DNA of 64,000 nucleotides, taken from Cristatella mucedo. Its lineage: Eukaryota > Bryozoa > Phylactolaemata > Cristatellidae. A program made the translations under genes and the position numbers. The notes beneath the pieces were generated by a model, which had not been told where the DNA came from, ran no database searches, and saw only the letters and a list, made by a program, of their open reading frames with translations. The stretch is from the NCBI GenBank assembly GCA_009760855.2, contig WPIO01000172.1:30001-94000 (forward strand). Direction: 5' to 3'. This document shows, piece after piece, positions 1 to 12,855 of this stretch (positions within the stretch are counted from its first letter, which is position 1; each line of letters starts with the position of its first letter).

Positions 1-300
1 TGAGCAGCAGGACGAGGTGTGAGTACTGCAAGGCTACAGCAGCACGTCCGTCCTGCAGGGACTGCACTGCATCGACCCAGTCATTCCATCCACTGCTGAG
101 CCTCGCAGGTTTCCAGACGCTCAGCTCTCTGCCGCTCTGACTGTATTCCTTCAGGCCCTGCTTCCCTGCAGCCAGCAGCAGATGCCCCTCTGACGTCACA
201 GACAGGTCGCAGCACTTGACAGGCGTCTCGAAGCTGCTGGAGGCCGGGTCGAAGTGCAGCAGCTCTGACTGCTCCTCTGCTACAACGAAGAATGCTGGCT
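1..300 (-). CDS. TRIM-like gene, exon 3 (start of propeller-like domain, runs out of window)
   Basis: Reading the minus strand from base 300 leftward gives an open frame to the window edge. It is closely similar to the propeller-like exon at 62143-63163, with shared strings such as LSVTSEGHLLLAA and AVQSLQDGRAAVAL. The acceptor is an AG at 302-301 after a pyrimidine-containing stretch. The exon starts with two bases that complete the codon left open by exon 2, so the phase fits. The pattern of short hydrophobic strands is what NHL/WD-type beta-propellers show, but I can see only about 100 residues, so the fold is inferred. In TRIM-NHL proteins such a propeller follows the RING, B-boxes and coiled coil and binds the substrate or RNA. 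Confidence 0.75.
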
Positions 301-1591
301 CTGTGAATGCAGGCAGCGACAGAGAGCTGTCTGTGCTGAGTCTGTCTGCTGTCTAGCTAGAATGCACGAATATCTCCTATTCATTAAAATATTGCCTATG
401 CTATACATCCAGCGTACATTTGCTATTGGCTTCAAGCACGAGCTATATTGCCCCACTCTGGTAGTTTAGGGAACAATCGAGCTCAAAGATGTTCAGTGAT
501 GATGTGATGATGAGTACAACTTGTCAATCACATTTCAGTTGCTGTTAAAAGAAAAGAGGTTGCCATACGTAGCATATATTTGTTTATTTAATAAAATGAA
601 GTCTATATATATTAAAATGGCTTTTCATTGCTTGCCTGTACATTATACAGCATGCATGGCTGCACTTTCAGCTTGTCATACGTGGCCCCTATCTTCCCTT
701 CCATGTTGCTCATGCCAAGCTAAATCTTGCCTATCAAGGTATCGTGATGTTCAAGAATGGTCGAGTAGTCTTATAATTCGAATGCTACTGACGTGTCTAG
801 CAGAACCGTGGATGTGCCGGTCAAGCCGTCCATCAAACGGAGGAGAGCTTAAATACTTGCAGCAAGGAAACCCTGAACCCTATTTCACAAAAATAAACCA
901 TAGTGCAGACAGATCTTAATACTGCCAGCTTGACAGTATTCTATCAAAAATGCAATTACACCATTTTCGAATTAACCAATAACTTATGAAGTCGAATTGA
1001 AAGTAGTCAGAAGGTATTCAGTGATATTTACCCGCTGAATTTACTTTCTATTTTTTGGAAATTGTGCTTCAGCTTTTGGCAAGGTGTGTCCAGGCAGCAC
1101 TGACAAATAAAAAAGTGTTGGCTCACATCCTGCTGCTGCAGTGAGACCACTGCTGCCAGCCAAGGTTTTTAACAAGGTACTTGACAAGACCCATTTATGA
1201 TGAACTGACCTATTAGTTATTGGCTCTAGCAATCCTGCCATACTCTTATGTTAACACTGGGCTCTCTACCAAGCCAAAGACATCTCTTAGCTACATCTTG
1301 GCCAAGCACAAAGGTGCGCAGGCAAAGGTGCAGGTCACTGGATTCTCATCTTCCGTGCATTCATTATAATTGACGGTACAGCTACATGAAACTAGGCAGA
1401 TTTCATTGAAGTACAAATGCAGTAAATCCAACAAAGGGTCTCCTAGAAATTGCTGAATTGTCAGTAATGGGAGGAAAAGTGAAGACGCAATCCTGACAGC
1501 ATTACTCACAGCCGTTCATGCTAGCAAACTAGTAGCTAGGAATCTGAAAGCTGTTGGGCTGGCAAGTTGCCTTCAGAAAATGTGAACTCAC
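301..1591 (-). other. Intron 2 of the TRIM-like gene
   Basis: The segment runs from a strong donor (GTGAGT on the minus strand, 1591-1586) to the acceptor AG at 302-301. About 560-730 closely resembles 63260-63400, so this intron was duplicated together with exon 3. About 1400-1560 resembles 22380-22460 beside the decayed paralogue. I see no other gene in it; short open frames here have no recognisable product. Confidence 0.6.
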
Positions 1592-1660
1592 CTGCAACGT
1601 TACTATCACCAGCATCATCCTTATAGTAGCTAGCTTCAGCTAGGATTCTGTCAAGGCAGT
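1592..1660 (-). CDS. TRIM-like gene, exon 2 (69-nt small exon)
   Basis: This 69-nt minus-strand segment has an acceptor TATAG on its right (1665-1661) and a donor G|GTGAGT on its left. It enters and leaves in phase 1, exactly matching the ends of exon 1 and exon 3, and encodes 23 residues (CLDRILAEASYY in the middle). The equivalent place in the decayed paralogue (about 22512-22580) has a similar sequence between TTGTAG and GTGAGT but is one base shorter, which would shift its frame. The conserved splice sites in two copies and the matching phases are the reasons for calling it. The LINE tail directly abuts the acceptor. Confidence 0.6.
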
Positions 1661-1663
1661 CTA

Positions 1664-2226
1664 TAACAATAATAATAATAATGCACTTGATAAAGTGCCC
1701 TCACAGAACTCTATCTCATTCTAGGCACTTTACATTTGCTGCAAAGGCAACCGCGACTGAATAGTGAGTAATATCATGCTTGATAAACAACATAAATAAC
1801 ATGGTAAGAGGCGACATGCACAGGGTCAGCATGCAAGTGTGGTTAGTGGTAGCCTGCACAGTGTCAGCACCCATAAGCACATCAAGGACTAATCACAAGT
1901 TCCTTTGAATGTGGTCAAGTCACGGGAAGTTGTGACACAAGTAGGGAGTGAGTCACAGGCTTTCGGAGCATACGAACTAAATGCACGGTCTCCAAAGGAT
2001 TTGAGGTTCGTACGAGGTAGTGGTAAACTGGATTCCGAAAAGCATGTGGTACGATGCTTGGCCTGGTGGGGGAGTAGATTTGAGACATAGGCTGGAGCCA
2101 AAGAATGAAGTGACCTATATGTGAGCAACAAAACCTTGAAGTCAATCAGTTGCTTGACTAGTAGCCAGTGCAGGTCGGTGAGAAGTGGTGTGATGTGGCA
2201 ACTGTGATGCTCACGAGAGACAAGCC
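1664..2226 (-). mobile_element. CR1/L2-like LINE, 5'-truncated, in TRIM intron 1
   Basis: The minus strand encodes the last part of the LINE reverse transcriptase (CHITPLLTDLHW, then FGDRAFSSYAPKACDSLP) followed by the 3' UTR, the terminal hairpin (about 1689-1735) and an (ATT)n tail at 1668-1681. The coding part has a frameshift and stops. It is 5'-truncated at about 2226. It lies between the polypyrimidine stretch of the old intron end and exon 2, with a possible TTGTT duplication at both sides. Confidence 0.85.
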
Positions 2227-2339
2227 TAGTCAACAAGGAAAATGGCCTCACAGAGTGCAAATGATAAACTTCAGCAAGATTGGGTGCCAGCACTTCGAGC
2301 CAGGGCATGCATGAGCAGCAGAGCTTTGTAAGCAGCTAC

Positions 2340-3435
2340 CTGAGTTCAGCTCTGGAGCTCCCATCCATGCAGTGACCACATCGTCTAAGTCATCAGGCAA
2401 AGATCCATTCAGAGCCACAAACTTTTCAGCATCCGGTGTCTCACTGAAGCTATCCAGCTGCTTCTCAAGCACTTGGAGCCGCAACCTCAAGGTCGCCTGC
2501 TGGTCCAGGAAATCTGGGTTGCTGGCCAAATCTGTGATGCTGCTGATGTAAGCTGAGGCATGCTGCACTGACAGGTTCAGCTGCTTGGCCAAGCTTTGCA
2601 GGGCCACAGCACTCTCCTCGAGCTGGTCATAACAGTCCTTGACCTTGCTCTTTGCTTCTTTAAAGCTTCTGCTTAGAGAATCCACAGCATACTTCTTCTT
2701 CGTCTTCAGCTCGTCTAGGTGAATGGCACGAGCCGATCGGATGTCGCTGACCAGACTTCTGGCCCAAAGCAGCTGTGCAGACTTTGCATTTACACCCTGA
2801 AGAAGATGCTGTACACTCTCTCGCGCATCTTTTAAAAATGCTTCGGCTTTCGGTTCTTTCAGAGACTGTGCAACCAAGTGTCCCGAGCCCAGGCACTGTG
2901 TGAGACAGTCGGTGCACTTGACTTTCTTGCAGTCAAAGCACAGCAGATCCAGCAGCTTGCGGTGCTGCAGGCACTGCTGCTGTCCTGAGGCTTGCAGCAC
3001 TTCACTCATGCTCTTGATCTGATCGATGGCGACAATCACGTGATCGGGATTGCATCGGCTATGGCCTGGCAAGCAGGCTGAGCACACGGATCTCTGGCAC
3101 TGCATGCACCAGTCGTCTGCCTGCTCGTCTGGATTGCCATCCTCTCTACAAAAAGTGCAATTGCCTGCATCTCTCACAGCTGTTGTAAGTCTCCCCAAGT
3201 TGGCAATGAAGCCGTTGTGATGCTTTAGTATACTGATGTCAATGACTACTTTGCAGGCAGGGCAGAGCATGCTCTTTGAGCCGTCTGCTGTGCATGCTTG
3301 GTCTGCACAGCGACTGCAGCAGCTGTGCAAGCAGCGCAGCAGCAGCGGTTCCTCTGCAATTTGTCCACAGGCGATGCAAGACAGCAGGCGTTCGTCGATC
3401 GATGCAAGTCGGTGCTTCAGAAGCTCTTGTGCCAT
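2340..3435 (-). CDS. TRIM-like RING/B-box/coiled-coil protein, exon 1
   Basis: This exon encodes 365 residues plus one base of the next codon. The start is the ATG at 3435, which has a good context (GCCATGG); an upstream in-frame ATG at 3462 is a weaker choice. A C3HC4 RING finger uses C20, C23, C35, H37, C40, C43, C58 and C61. Two B-box-like zinc motifs follow at about 93-130 and 150-190, then a long heptad-rich coiled coil to about 330. RING proteins of this family are E3 ubiquitin ligases that dimerise through the coiled coil. The frame ends at a CAG|GTAGCT donor (2339). Read-through beyond the donor would add unrelated residues and then a stop. The gene continues into exons 2 and 3 on the left. 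The exact family member cannot be named. Confidence 0.85.
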
Positions 3436-4850
3436 GGCTGTTCTCAAAAAAGCATAAACCAAAAGTGTGGCTGGTAGATGAGCTACAAAAGTTAATCACG
3501 GAGACAAATTGTGACAAAAAGGAATGAAAAAAATATGGTAAACCAGACACCTATAAAACGGGTGTATAGAAAAGCATATCGATAATAGCCCAGCACAACA
3601 ATTAAGACGTCTGCATCCCATAACTGCCTGTGCAGGAACAATAAAAAATGGATCACAAGGAAAATATAAACTTGTTTTATTTGAAAGCGCACATATTCGA
3701 CTCTTCTCCACATTGAGAGCAAAATGATCAAGATGGCTACCTGCGTATCCTGGAAGACGTTGCTGTACCCTGTGCATTGCGGCTGCTAGGCGCTAATTTC
3801 AGGCTTCGACGGGATATCGATCCAAATCATAATGCCTAAGCTGTGCTAAAAATTATGGGACACATTGCAAGCAGTATGGCTTGCTATACCATCCGACTTA
3901 ACTCTGAAACTCGTCGAGTCCATGACAGTCCGAATAAGAGAAGTGGTGGCTAATCCGGGATGGTCCACATCATACTAGATTTGGTGTTTGTACTGCCTAT
4001 GCTGCGGTTGTCGTGTTACAGAAATTGTGTGTTTGACTGCTTTGTTTACTGTGGCATTAATTTCATTCGTATGTAAGGTCCGGGAGGACTTTAAAACTGC
4101 AGAAAGCAATAGTCAACCAAGCGGCCATAGTTGTAGTGGGTGAGGCAAACTTATGGCTGCTAGTGTAGATATGCCTAAGGGCTTTCCATCCAAGATGGGA
4201 CCGGAATGCTTGGAGGTGGCCAGGAGACCAGATTTTCAGGTTTAGGAAGGGGAGCTCCAGGCTCCTTCAGACTTAATGACATAAGCAGTACATAAAAACA
4301 GTTAATACAAAATTGATGATTTTACTCGACTTGTTGCTTTCACCTCTTCTCACTGCTCCCACCCTTTGGGTCTGAGGAATTTTGCCCTGGGTATTAGATA
4401 CTTCCATTTCTCCATGAGGGACAATCATCCCCCTGCCCCTTTAGCTCGGCCACTGAGTGCTAGTCATAGATAGTACTGCAAGCAATAATTCTGACTCCGT
4501 GACTGCATCTGCAGTAGAACCTGGGCACGATAAATAGCTGCGACTATTACAATGCAATTACTGATATTCTTTATACCTGCGATAAGACTAACCTAACACA
4601 TGCGTAGCAGCATAAGAAACATCCTTGCACATTACAAATGCTGGGGAAAAAAATGGCAAAAGATTGACGACAAAATGTACTGTTTCTGTTTACACACCCA
4701 GGTAAATGACAGTGTGCATGAACACGGATAGTACTATGAGGAATATGTAGCTATCTTATTGCACAGCCACATAGGCCTGAAAGCAGTGAGTTATAGAAGC
4801 ACAAATGTAATTTAAAATGTCCTGAACCAGCTTTCAAGGTCAGGATTTTA
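3436..4850. other. Upstream region of TRIM-like gene, no gene seen
   Basis: This holds the presumed promoter and 5' UTR of the minus-strand TRIM-like gene. Short overlapping frames at 3492-3777 have no recognisable product. I see no transposon ends or RNA genes in 3800-4850. Confidence 0.4.
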
Positions 4851-4859
4851 CCAAATGAA

Positions 4860-5540
4860 GCGGCTGAAAGGGGCATACTTGACTGAAAAGACGATGAAGT
4901 CATCTGGTAAAGGCCGTTGTGGAACAAGATATCCAGATTTCAAGCTGATAGTACAGGGGACGTGCTGGCAGAGCCATCTTCGAGCACTAGGCTTTCCTGC
5001 TTATGAGTGATTCTGCCTTAATTGCTAGAATGGTCGAATCTTTATTTAACTGAAGAAGCCCGACTGCTGTTCAAGAATGATTGCAGTGCATGTGACAAGG
5101 GTGGTGACAGTTTGAAGTGCTGAAAGACATAACTTAATCGAAGCACAGGTCTGGCAGAGTGCCGGCTGCATATAAACGATAGCCTAGCTTGTACTTAACG
5201 ACCAGATCAGCTCGAGGAGCTTGAATTTACGGGAAAATAATGAAACTGGTAGAGACTCTTTAGATGGTCCATGTTTGAATAGCATGATTTGATTGATAAA
5301 CGTCAGAAATTGATGTAAACTGCACGTATGCCATATAATATGCCACAGATCAAGGATCTAAACTACTAATGTGCTGCGTCAGTGCCGTCTTAGTGTACTG
5401 ATATGTGCTATAGAAATGCTTGCCTATCAGTGGCATGAATCCTGGTGCTCAACATGATGGATGTCAGAAAAAAGCCACAATGACATCCGGTAAACCAAAG
5501 CAGATAGACTCTATTCTCAAGTCTTCCTGGTGATTGCTAT
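4860..5540 (-). mobile_element. Very old LINE fragments
   Basis: Weak but recurrent matches to the minus-strand LINE are visible, for example GCTGGCAGAGCCA near 4967 and a stretch at 5320-5440 that lines up with the same part of the reverse transcriptase region as 27070-27230. No open frame remains. Confidence 0.4.
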
Positions 5541-5544
5541 GTCT

Positions 5545-5640
5545 TGATCCTTTATCGCCACTGCAAGCGGTGGTGATAGCCGTAAAGGCTCTTATGACGC
5601 TATACAAAAAGAGGCTGTTTAATCAGCTAGGATTTATTTC
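5545..5640 (+). mobile_element. SINE family 2, 3' half
   Basis: The segment from GATCCTTTATCGCCACTGC to AGAGGCTGTTTAATCAGC matches the 3' half of the SINE copies at 25584, 49118 and 50317 (minus). The tRNA-like head is missing. Confidence 0.7.
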
Positions 5641-5649
5641 TGTATGCTC

Positions 5650-6537
5650 ACTAAATAGTGAGTCATAAGGCACTTGCAGACTCAAGCCTACACTAAATCA
5701 TTTCTAAATCGCATAGGCCATAGGTGTTTCACATCTCTATGCGGCGACGTGTGCTGTGACTATTCCGGTTACGATAAGAGATTATCGTAGGAGTCAAAGC
5801 ACTAAGTTGTGGTTTGATGATTAAAAATTCGGTGTATGTAACTGCAGAAAAGACTTGGTGGCGGTTAGCTTTCCAGCTAACGCTGGGTAATTAAAAATTT
5901 GCCTACCGCCAGCACCTCGACCTGTGACACGGACTGAGAGTATTTTACGACGAGGAGTTTTGAAAAGTTTGATCGGTCTGGACCGTTCCAATCCTACAAA
6001 GCAGGAAGTGGTGGCTGGTTGAGCTACCGAGCAAAATCAGGCAAGCACCAACTGTCATTTGTGACAGAACGCTTTCAAGCCACTCTGGAATCAGTAAAGG
6101 TCTTTTACCATGCTACCGTGCTGCAATTATTAAGTACATCTGCAAGTCGAGGTCCAGCGTTCGGTTTCACCCAGCATCAGACACAAGTACTAACAATGCA
6201 TACCGGCGTCTTTTAATGAAGGTGAAGTAAGCATTCAGACTAAATCAAGCATCGGCTGACGACTTAAAAATTATTCTTACAGGTGTATATCAACTTACTT
6301 TGTGGAAGCTGGATGAACAATAGTTCGATAAAGAGATCACCTCCACATTAACGGCTACCTCAGTATATGAAAACCTTGAAGGCCCGGATTTAGTGCTCTC
6401 ATTGGTAGGCCGAAAATGAATTTCCAGTGACAATCAAGCATCTTTTTATTTAAAAATGAATATTATGTAAATATTTTATACGCGTGCGAAACCCACTCAC
6501 GAGCCAACTGCCAGCAGGGTATTCTTTCCGTTACCGT
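5650..6537. other. Unannotated stretch
   Basis: I see no coding signal, transposon end or RNA gene. A 65-codon frame at 6019-6216 has no recognisable product and nothing supporting it. Confidence 0.3.
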
Positions 6538-6722
6538 GAGTAGATATAAAATGAATTACACGTAGCCTAGGGCTTGATCGAATGGCGTCATCAATTAAAC
6601 AAATCGTCCTCCGATAAACAATCTCGCTTCAGCTCGATCATTTCTCGTCGTCCGATTTATTTAATGGCTGCCGTCATTCTGGAGACCATATTCTCCATAC
6701 CCTTCATTTTATATCTACTAAG
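6538..6722. repeat. Imperfect foldback (inverted repeat) element
   Basis: AGTAGATATAAAATGAA at 6539-6555 is matched exactly, inverted, at about 6703-6719 (17 bp). Further inside, the two sides remain partly complementary (ATTAA, AAATCG and GACG blocks). The 185-bp unit looks like a small MITE or foldback. It lies just left of the virus-like element and could instead be part of its end. Confidence 0.5.
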
Positions 6723-6813
6723 AGTGTTTTAGGTGTATGCGACTATTTAAGAGTAAAACATAGTTGCAATTAGTTAAATATTTAATCAAATAGATTTTTC
6801 TATCTTTATATAC

Positions 6814-6996
6814 ATGTCTCAAAACATTGATTATTTTATGCGACGTGAGGGTAAACAATTTAGCGATCATGCAAAACGTATTAGAGAAAAGGTAAGAAAT
6901 CGTACAGATCGTCTTCCAAAATATCCTTTCTCAAAAAGACAGTGTAAATGTATTGATTGCAGTTCTACAATCACCAAAGACTATAAAACTAGATAA
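6814..6996 (+). pseudogene. Small ORF at left end of viral element
   Basis: A 60-codon AT-rich frame, rich in Lys and Arg, with a CKCIDC motif near its end. The same register of Lys-rich coding continues briefly after the stop (to about 7060). It is the first frame of the element and precedes the polymerase region. I do not recognise it. It could be the eroded start of the polymerase gene or a separate small basic protein. Confidence 0.35.
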
Positions 6997-7080
6997 TCCT
7001 ATTGCTAAGAAAACCACTAAACCAAAAAGTGGATGGTCTTTCGATAAAGAGTCAAGGAGGTAATGAAGATACAGTAAACA

Positions 7081-9846
<2,766 letters not shown>

Positions 9847-9879
9847 TCTAAAAAGCGCCATCAGCATTTGACTCAAAAA

Positions 9880-9995
9880 AGTATTGGTTAGACTGTGGAG
9901 TTCATAGTTACTCCTACGGACACTGTAGGATAAAAGAGTCTGCAGGCCACTGTAAAACTTGTAATATTAGTACAGATGCCGAAAAGAAAGATTGA
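9880..9995 (+). pseudogene. Cys/His-rich zinc-knuckle-like remnant
   Basis: In one frame a short stretch spaces Cys and His as in compact zinc knuckles (DCGVHSYSYGHC, then GHCKTC). Similar small knuckles occur in coat or polymerase-associated proteins of related elements. There is no clear start or stop of its own, so it may be a remnant of the polymerase 3' end or of a separate small gene. Confidence 0.3.
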
Positions 9996-10136
9996 AAATA
10001 CTAAACCAGTAAAAAGAGATAGATTTTCAGATAAAAAGATGATAAAAATCTAGCTGATATACAAAAAGAAGTAGAGCTATACGAGTCAATGGAGAAATTA
10101 AATATAAATTAACAAAATTATTTTTACTATTGTAGG

Positions 10137-10415
10137 ATGGATCCCAAAGAAATCGATATTACCAGTTGTGATAGTGAGTCAGAGTATTCAGAGGATTCAA
10201 TCGATGACCCTGATTATCCAATGGAAACAGAATCTGAATCTGAGTCTTACTAGTCTGAAGCTTTATCTTACATTGATAGTGAATGAGAATCTGAGGTAGA
10301 TCTAGAAGAATTTATATTTGGCAAACAATACGAAGATCTCACTGATGAGGAAGTAAAAACATATGAAGAGTATCTTGCATCACTAATAGATAGCTCTGAA
10401 GGCGAAGAGATTTAA
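10137..10415 (+). pseudogene. Small acidic protein, two in-frame stops
   Basis: The ATG at 10137 follows a T-rich stretch ending in TGTAG. The frame of 93 codons is strongly acidic throughout (for example CDSESEYSEDSIDD and ESESES) and is interrupted by a TAG near 10251 and a TGA near 10285, ending with TAA at 10413. The acidic character continues after both stops, so it was one gene. Function unknown. Confidence 0.55.
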
Positions 10416-10494
10416 TTTCAATTAAATAAAATTTTATTTTCATATAATAGAAAAGGATGTCTGAAGAATTTTAAGTTGTGAACAATCTAGAGAA

Positions 10495-10692
10495 ATGGCA
10501 GTTAAGATCTGTCTTCAAAAACTTAAAGGTCAAGATCAGCGTATAGTTAAACATTCACTAGACAAACTCATTGCAGATATTGATAGTTCTTATATTAGAA
10601 TTCTTATAGATATATGTGATACATGTGATAAACTAATGGAAAGTCATAGTAAGATAAATGAGATGCTTGAAGAGGCAAATATAAAAATCTAA
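10495..10692 (+). CDS. Small helical protein of viral element
   Basis: A 65-residue open frame with heptad-like hydrophobic spacing and a CDTCDKLMESH segment. An upstream ATG at 10457, placed after an ATAATAG motif, opens a frame that stops after six codons. The true start may therefore be there with a later frameshift. The following frame at 10757 has a similar helical segment near its end (CDLYDEVDE), so the two may be paralogues. Unrecognised. Confidence 0.4.
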   Translation: MAVKICLQKLKGQDQRIVKHSLDKLIADIDSSYIRILIDICDTCDKLMESHSKINEMLEEANIKI

Positions 10693-10756
10693 AACACCAG
10701 AACAACAGAGCCAGGAGTAGTAATTAATTAAACAAATTTTATAAGTCTTATAAAAA

Positions 10757-10986
10757 ATGGATATTGCAAGAATTCTATGTTATGAAGATGTTAAAGTCTA
10801 TGCATTTAATGCTTGTTTACGAATTTTTAGAATTACCAAAAATTATAAAACTTTATATTCTTATATTGCTAACTTCCTGATTCAGTTAATAAAGACCTAG
10901 TTAAAATGTGTGATCTTTATGATGAAGTAGATGAGTGTGCAAGTGAGATATCTTCTATTTTTACTGGTATTTGCAATAAGTTGTAA
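10757..10986 (+). pseudogene. Small protein of viral element, frameshifted
   Basis: The ATG at 10757 opens 48 codons to a TAG at about 10901. Coding then continues in another frame (MCDLYDEVDECASEI) to a TAA near 10985, implying one frameshift. The upstream spacer has the same AT-rich look as other spacers of the element. Unrecognised; possibly related to the preceding frame. Confidence 0.4.
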
Positions 10987-11035
10987 CTCATTTTTCGTTG
11001 TTTGTGTAAGTGTTTTATTTTTTAATATTATATAG

Positions 11036-11518
11036 GAAATAGAAGTAATTACTGACCCCACTCTTGCAAATACTACAGTAGCACTTAAATCTTATGTTGA
11101 TTATCTTGTTAGGTCAAGAATAACGGTATAGGATGAACAATTACTCGACTCTGATGTTGCTGGTATGACTGAGGCCTCTGTTACGAAATTCTTTATTGAT
11201 GAGGTAGATGCTGTAGCACAAAGAATCATTAATGCTGGTCAAGCTGAAATTCTATCTGTTCTTGAGACAAGGGTTAGATCTAAAGTTGATGCTCTTCTCG
11301 ATGAGCCTAAAGAAATTGCTGGTTATACGACTTGGATTGCATCAAAACTTCCAGCAATGTCTACAGTCATTTCTGGTATGTCTGGTATTAAAACAGATAT
11401 CACTGGAATTGTTAAAGATGAGTGATATGCAGTTCTACCAAGTATTACTGATGGTAAGAGTGCAAAACAAAAAGCGGCTGAAGCAGCACTTGCACAACCA
11501 GATCCAAGTGAAGTATAA
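11036..11518 (+). pseudogene. Helical (coiled-coil-like) protein, two in-frame stops
   Basis: After a long T-rich run ending in TATAG (11031-11035), one frame stays coding-like to 11518. It has an in-frame TAG at about 11130 and a TGA at about 11423. The longest clean part is 11165-11425, Ala- and Val-rich with amphipathic helices (VDAVAQRIINAGQAEILSVL). It ends with an Ala/Lys-rich tail. Unrecognised; the position among structural-type genes suggests a virion or assembly role, which is inference only. Confidence 0.45.
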
Positions 11519-11548
11519 TTAATTTAAATAAAATATAAAAACATATAG

Positions 11549-11903
11549 AAAAAAGAATATCGAGACAAAAAGTAAAGACTAGTATTAGAATATAAAGCAC
11601 TTAGAATTAACCAATCTGAACCAGAAATAGCAAATATATTTGTTAAAGTTAGAGATGGTTCAATCTTTGAAGAGTTCCTTAAAGACTTAAAAATTGAAAA
11701 AATTAGTAGTATGAGATCTGAAGCTCAATCTAAAAAATCGAGTTAACCAAACAAATGATAAAAGAGAAAAAAGAAGAAAATAGTTTTGATATACCAGAAG
11801 AATTGATTAAAGAGACTGTGGATTGGAAGATATAATATTCCTTTGGTAGAGATGTTGCTGGTATACTTGATAATGCTCAAGAGATACAAAGGATTGAAGC
11901 AGG
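11549..11903 (+). pseudogene. Eroded coding region between viral genes
   Basis: A TATAG at 11544-11548 precedes AT-rich sequence in which short coding-like pieces appear in different frames (for example GRDVAGILDNAQEI near 11840). No frame is open for more than about 40 codons. Confidence 0.3.
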
Positions 11904-12341
11904 ATGCAAGCAAGAAATAGAGTTGAACATGAAGTAAATGAACGTGAGCTAGAGAAATCAACTGATAACTCTGGTAATATTGTTATTGACAAATTAAAAA
12001 GAGTTAGACCATCACTTGCAGTTCAAATGGAACAAAAAGAAGAAGCCGCTAAAAAGTTGTTAGAGTATAAAGTACCAGTAGATATTTCTAATATAGTAAA
12101 AAAAGGATTTGCTGCTATTGCTGAAGGAAAACCTAAAAAAGCTGTAGCTATTGCAAATCAAGCTAAGACGCATGCTGCTAATCCAGAGGTTAGAGAAGCA
12201 ATTGATTCACTTCAAAAAGGAATTGCGGAGCATCTTTCTTTTACAGGCATAAAATTTAGTGTTGATACAGATGATAGAATACTAATGCAAGTAGATGGTG
12301 ATTATGTTGTTCTACTTGGAAGGAATTCTCCTCCAACGTAA
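11904..12341 (+). pseudogene. Lys/Ala-rich helical protein with foreign C-terminus
   Basis: This is a 145-residue open frame. The first 112 residues are helical and Lys, Glu and Ala-rich. Residues from about 115 onward come from an 87-bp segment that is nearly identical to 14064-14150 inside the structural gene further right, after which the frame soon stops. The original C-terminus therefore appears to have been replaced. Unrecognised family. Confidence 0.45.
12244..12330 (+). repeat. 87-bp copy of an internal segment of the 13.7-14.4 kb gene
   Basis: Bases 12244-12330 and 14064-14150 differ at about six positions by eye and are in the same reading register, giving SVDTDDRILMQV in both. Flanking sequence on either side is unrelated. 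Confidence 0.9.
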
Positions 12342-12342
12342 G

Positions 12343-12846
12343 AGACCTAGTAAGAGAATTAGAAAAGCGAAGGTTGTTCAAGAAACTGAACCAGTTGTTC
12401 AAGCTGTTCAAGAACCTGCTCCAGTTGCTCAATCTTAAACTGATATTCTAAAAGAAAAGAAACAATATCTTCTTGATAAAATAAGAGCTAAAGGATCAGT
12501 ATCTAATGGCGTAAGAAGTGCAGTAGAAAGTATTAGAGTAGATAATAAAGAATCATTTAATTCTGATACTATATTTCTCCTTTCACAATTGAGAGCTTTG
12601 GAATCAAGAAAGCCTGTAGAAAATGTGATTTATAGTTATCCTTATTATACAGGTAAAGGAATAAAGATAGTTCCATTGTTTGTGAAATCTGAAAAAGAAG
12701 CACTTGACAAACTTGATCTATGGTTAAGTGAACTTGCAGCAGGAAATAGAGGTGGAATACCTTCAATCAGTTCTGCTGTTGATTATCTTGCTTCATCTCG
12801 AAAAGCACCAAAAATATGTTGCAAAGATAAACAATCTTTTCTATAA
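12343..12846 (+). pseudogene. Viral element protein with VQ-rich repeat, one in-frame stop
   Basis: The frame from about 12343 encodes a basic start (KRPSKRIRKAK), then a short repeat of VVQ and EPAPVAQ. A TAA follows near 12436, and then the same frame continues open to 12846, ending CCKDKQSFL. The later part contains YSYPYYTGKGIKIVPLF and looks like a folded domain. No start codon is visible; the 5' end may have been removed by the 87-bp patch just upstream. Unrecognised. Confidence 0.45.
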
Positions 12847-12848
12847 TA

Positions 12849-12853
12849 TATAG
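12849..12853 (+). promoter_or_regulatory. TATAG start-associated motif (best example)
   Basis: TATATAG lies two bases before the ATG at 12856. Equivalent sites are TATAG at 11031, 11544, 13721 and 14420, with looser forms TGTAG at 10131 and AATAG at 10446. One lies at 58355-58351 on the minus strand, about 22 bases before the ATG of the second copy. It could be a late-type promoter element or a 3' splice site. Confidence 0.5.
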
Positions 12854-12855
12854 AA

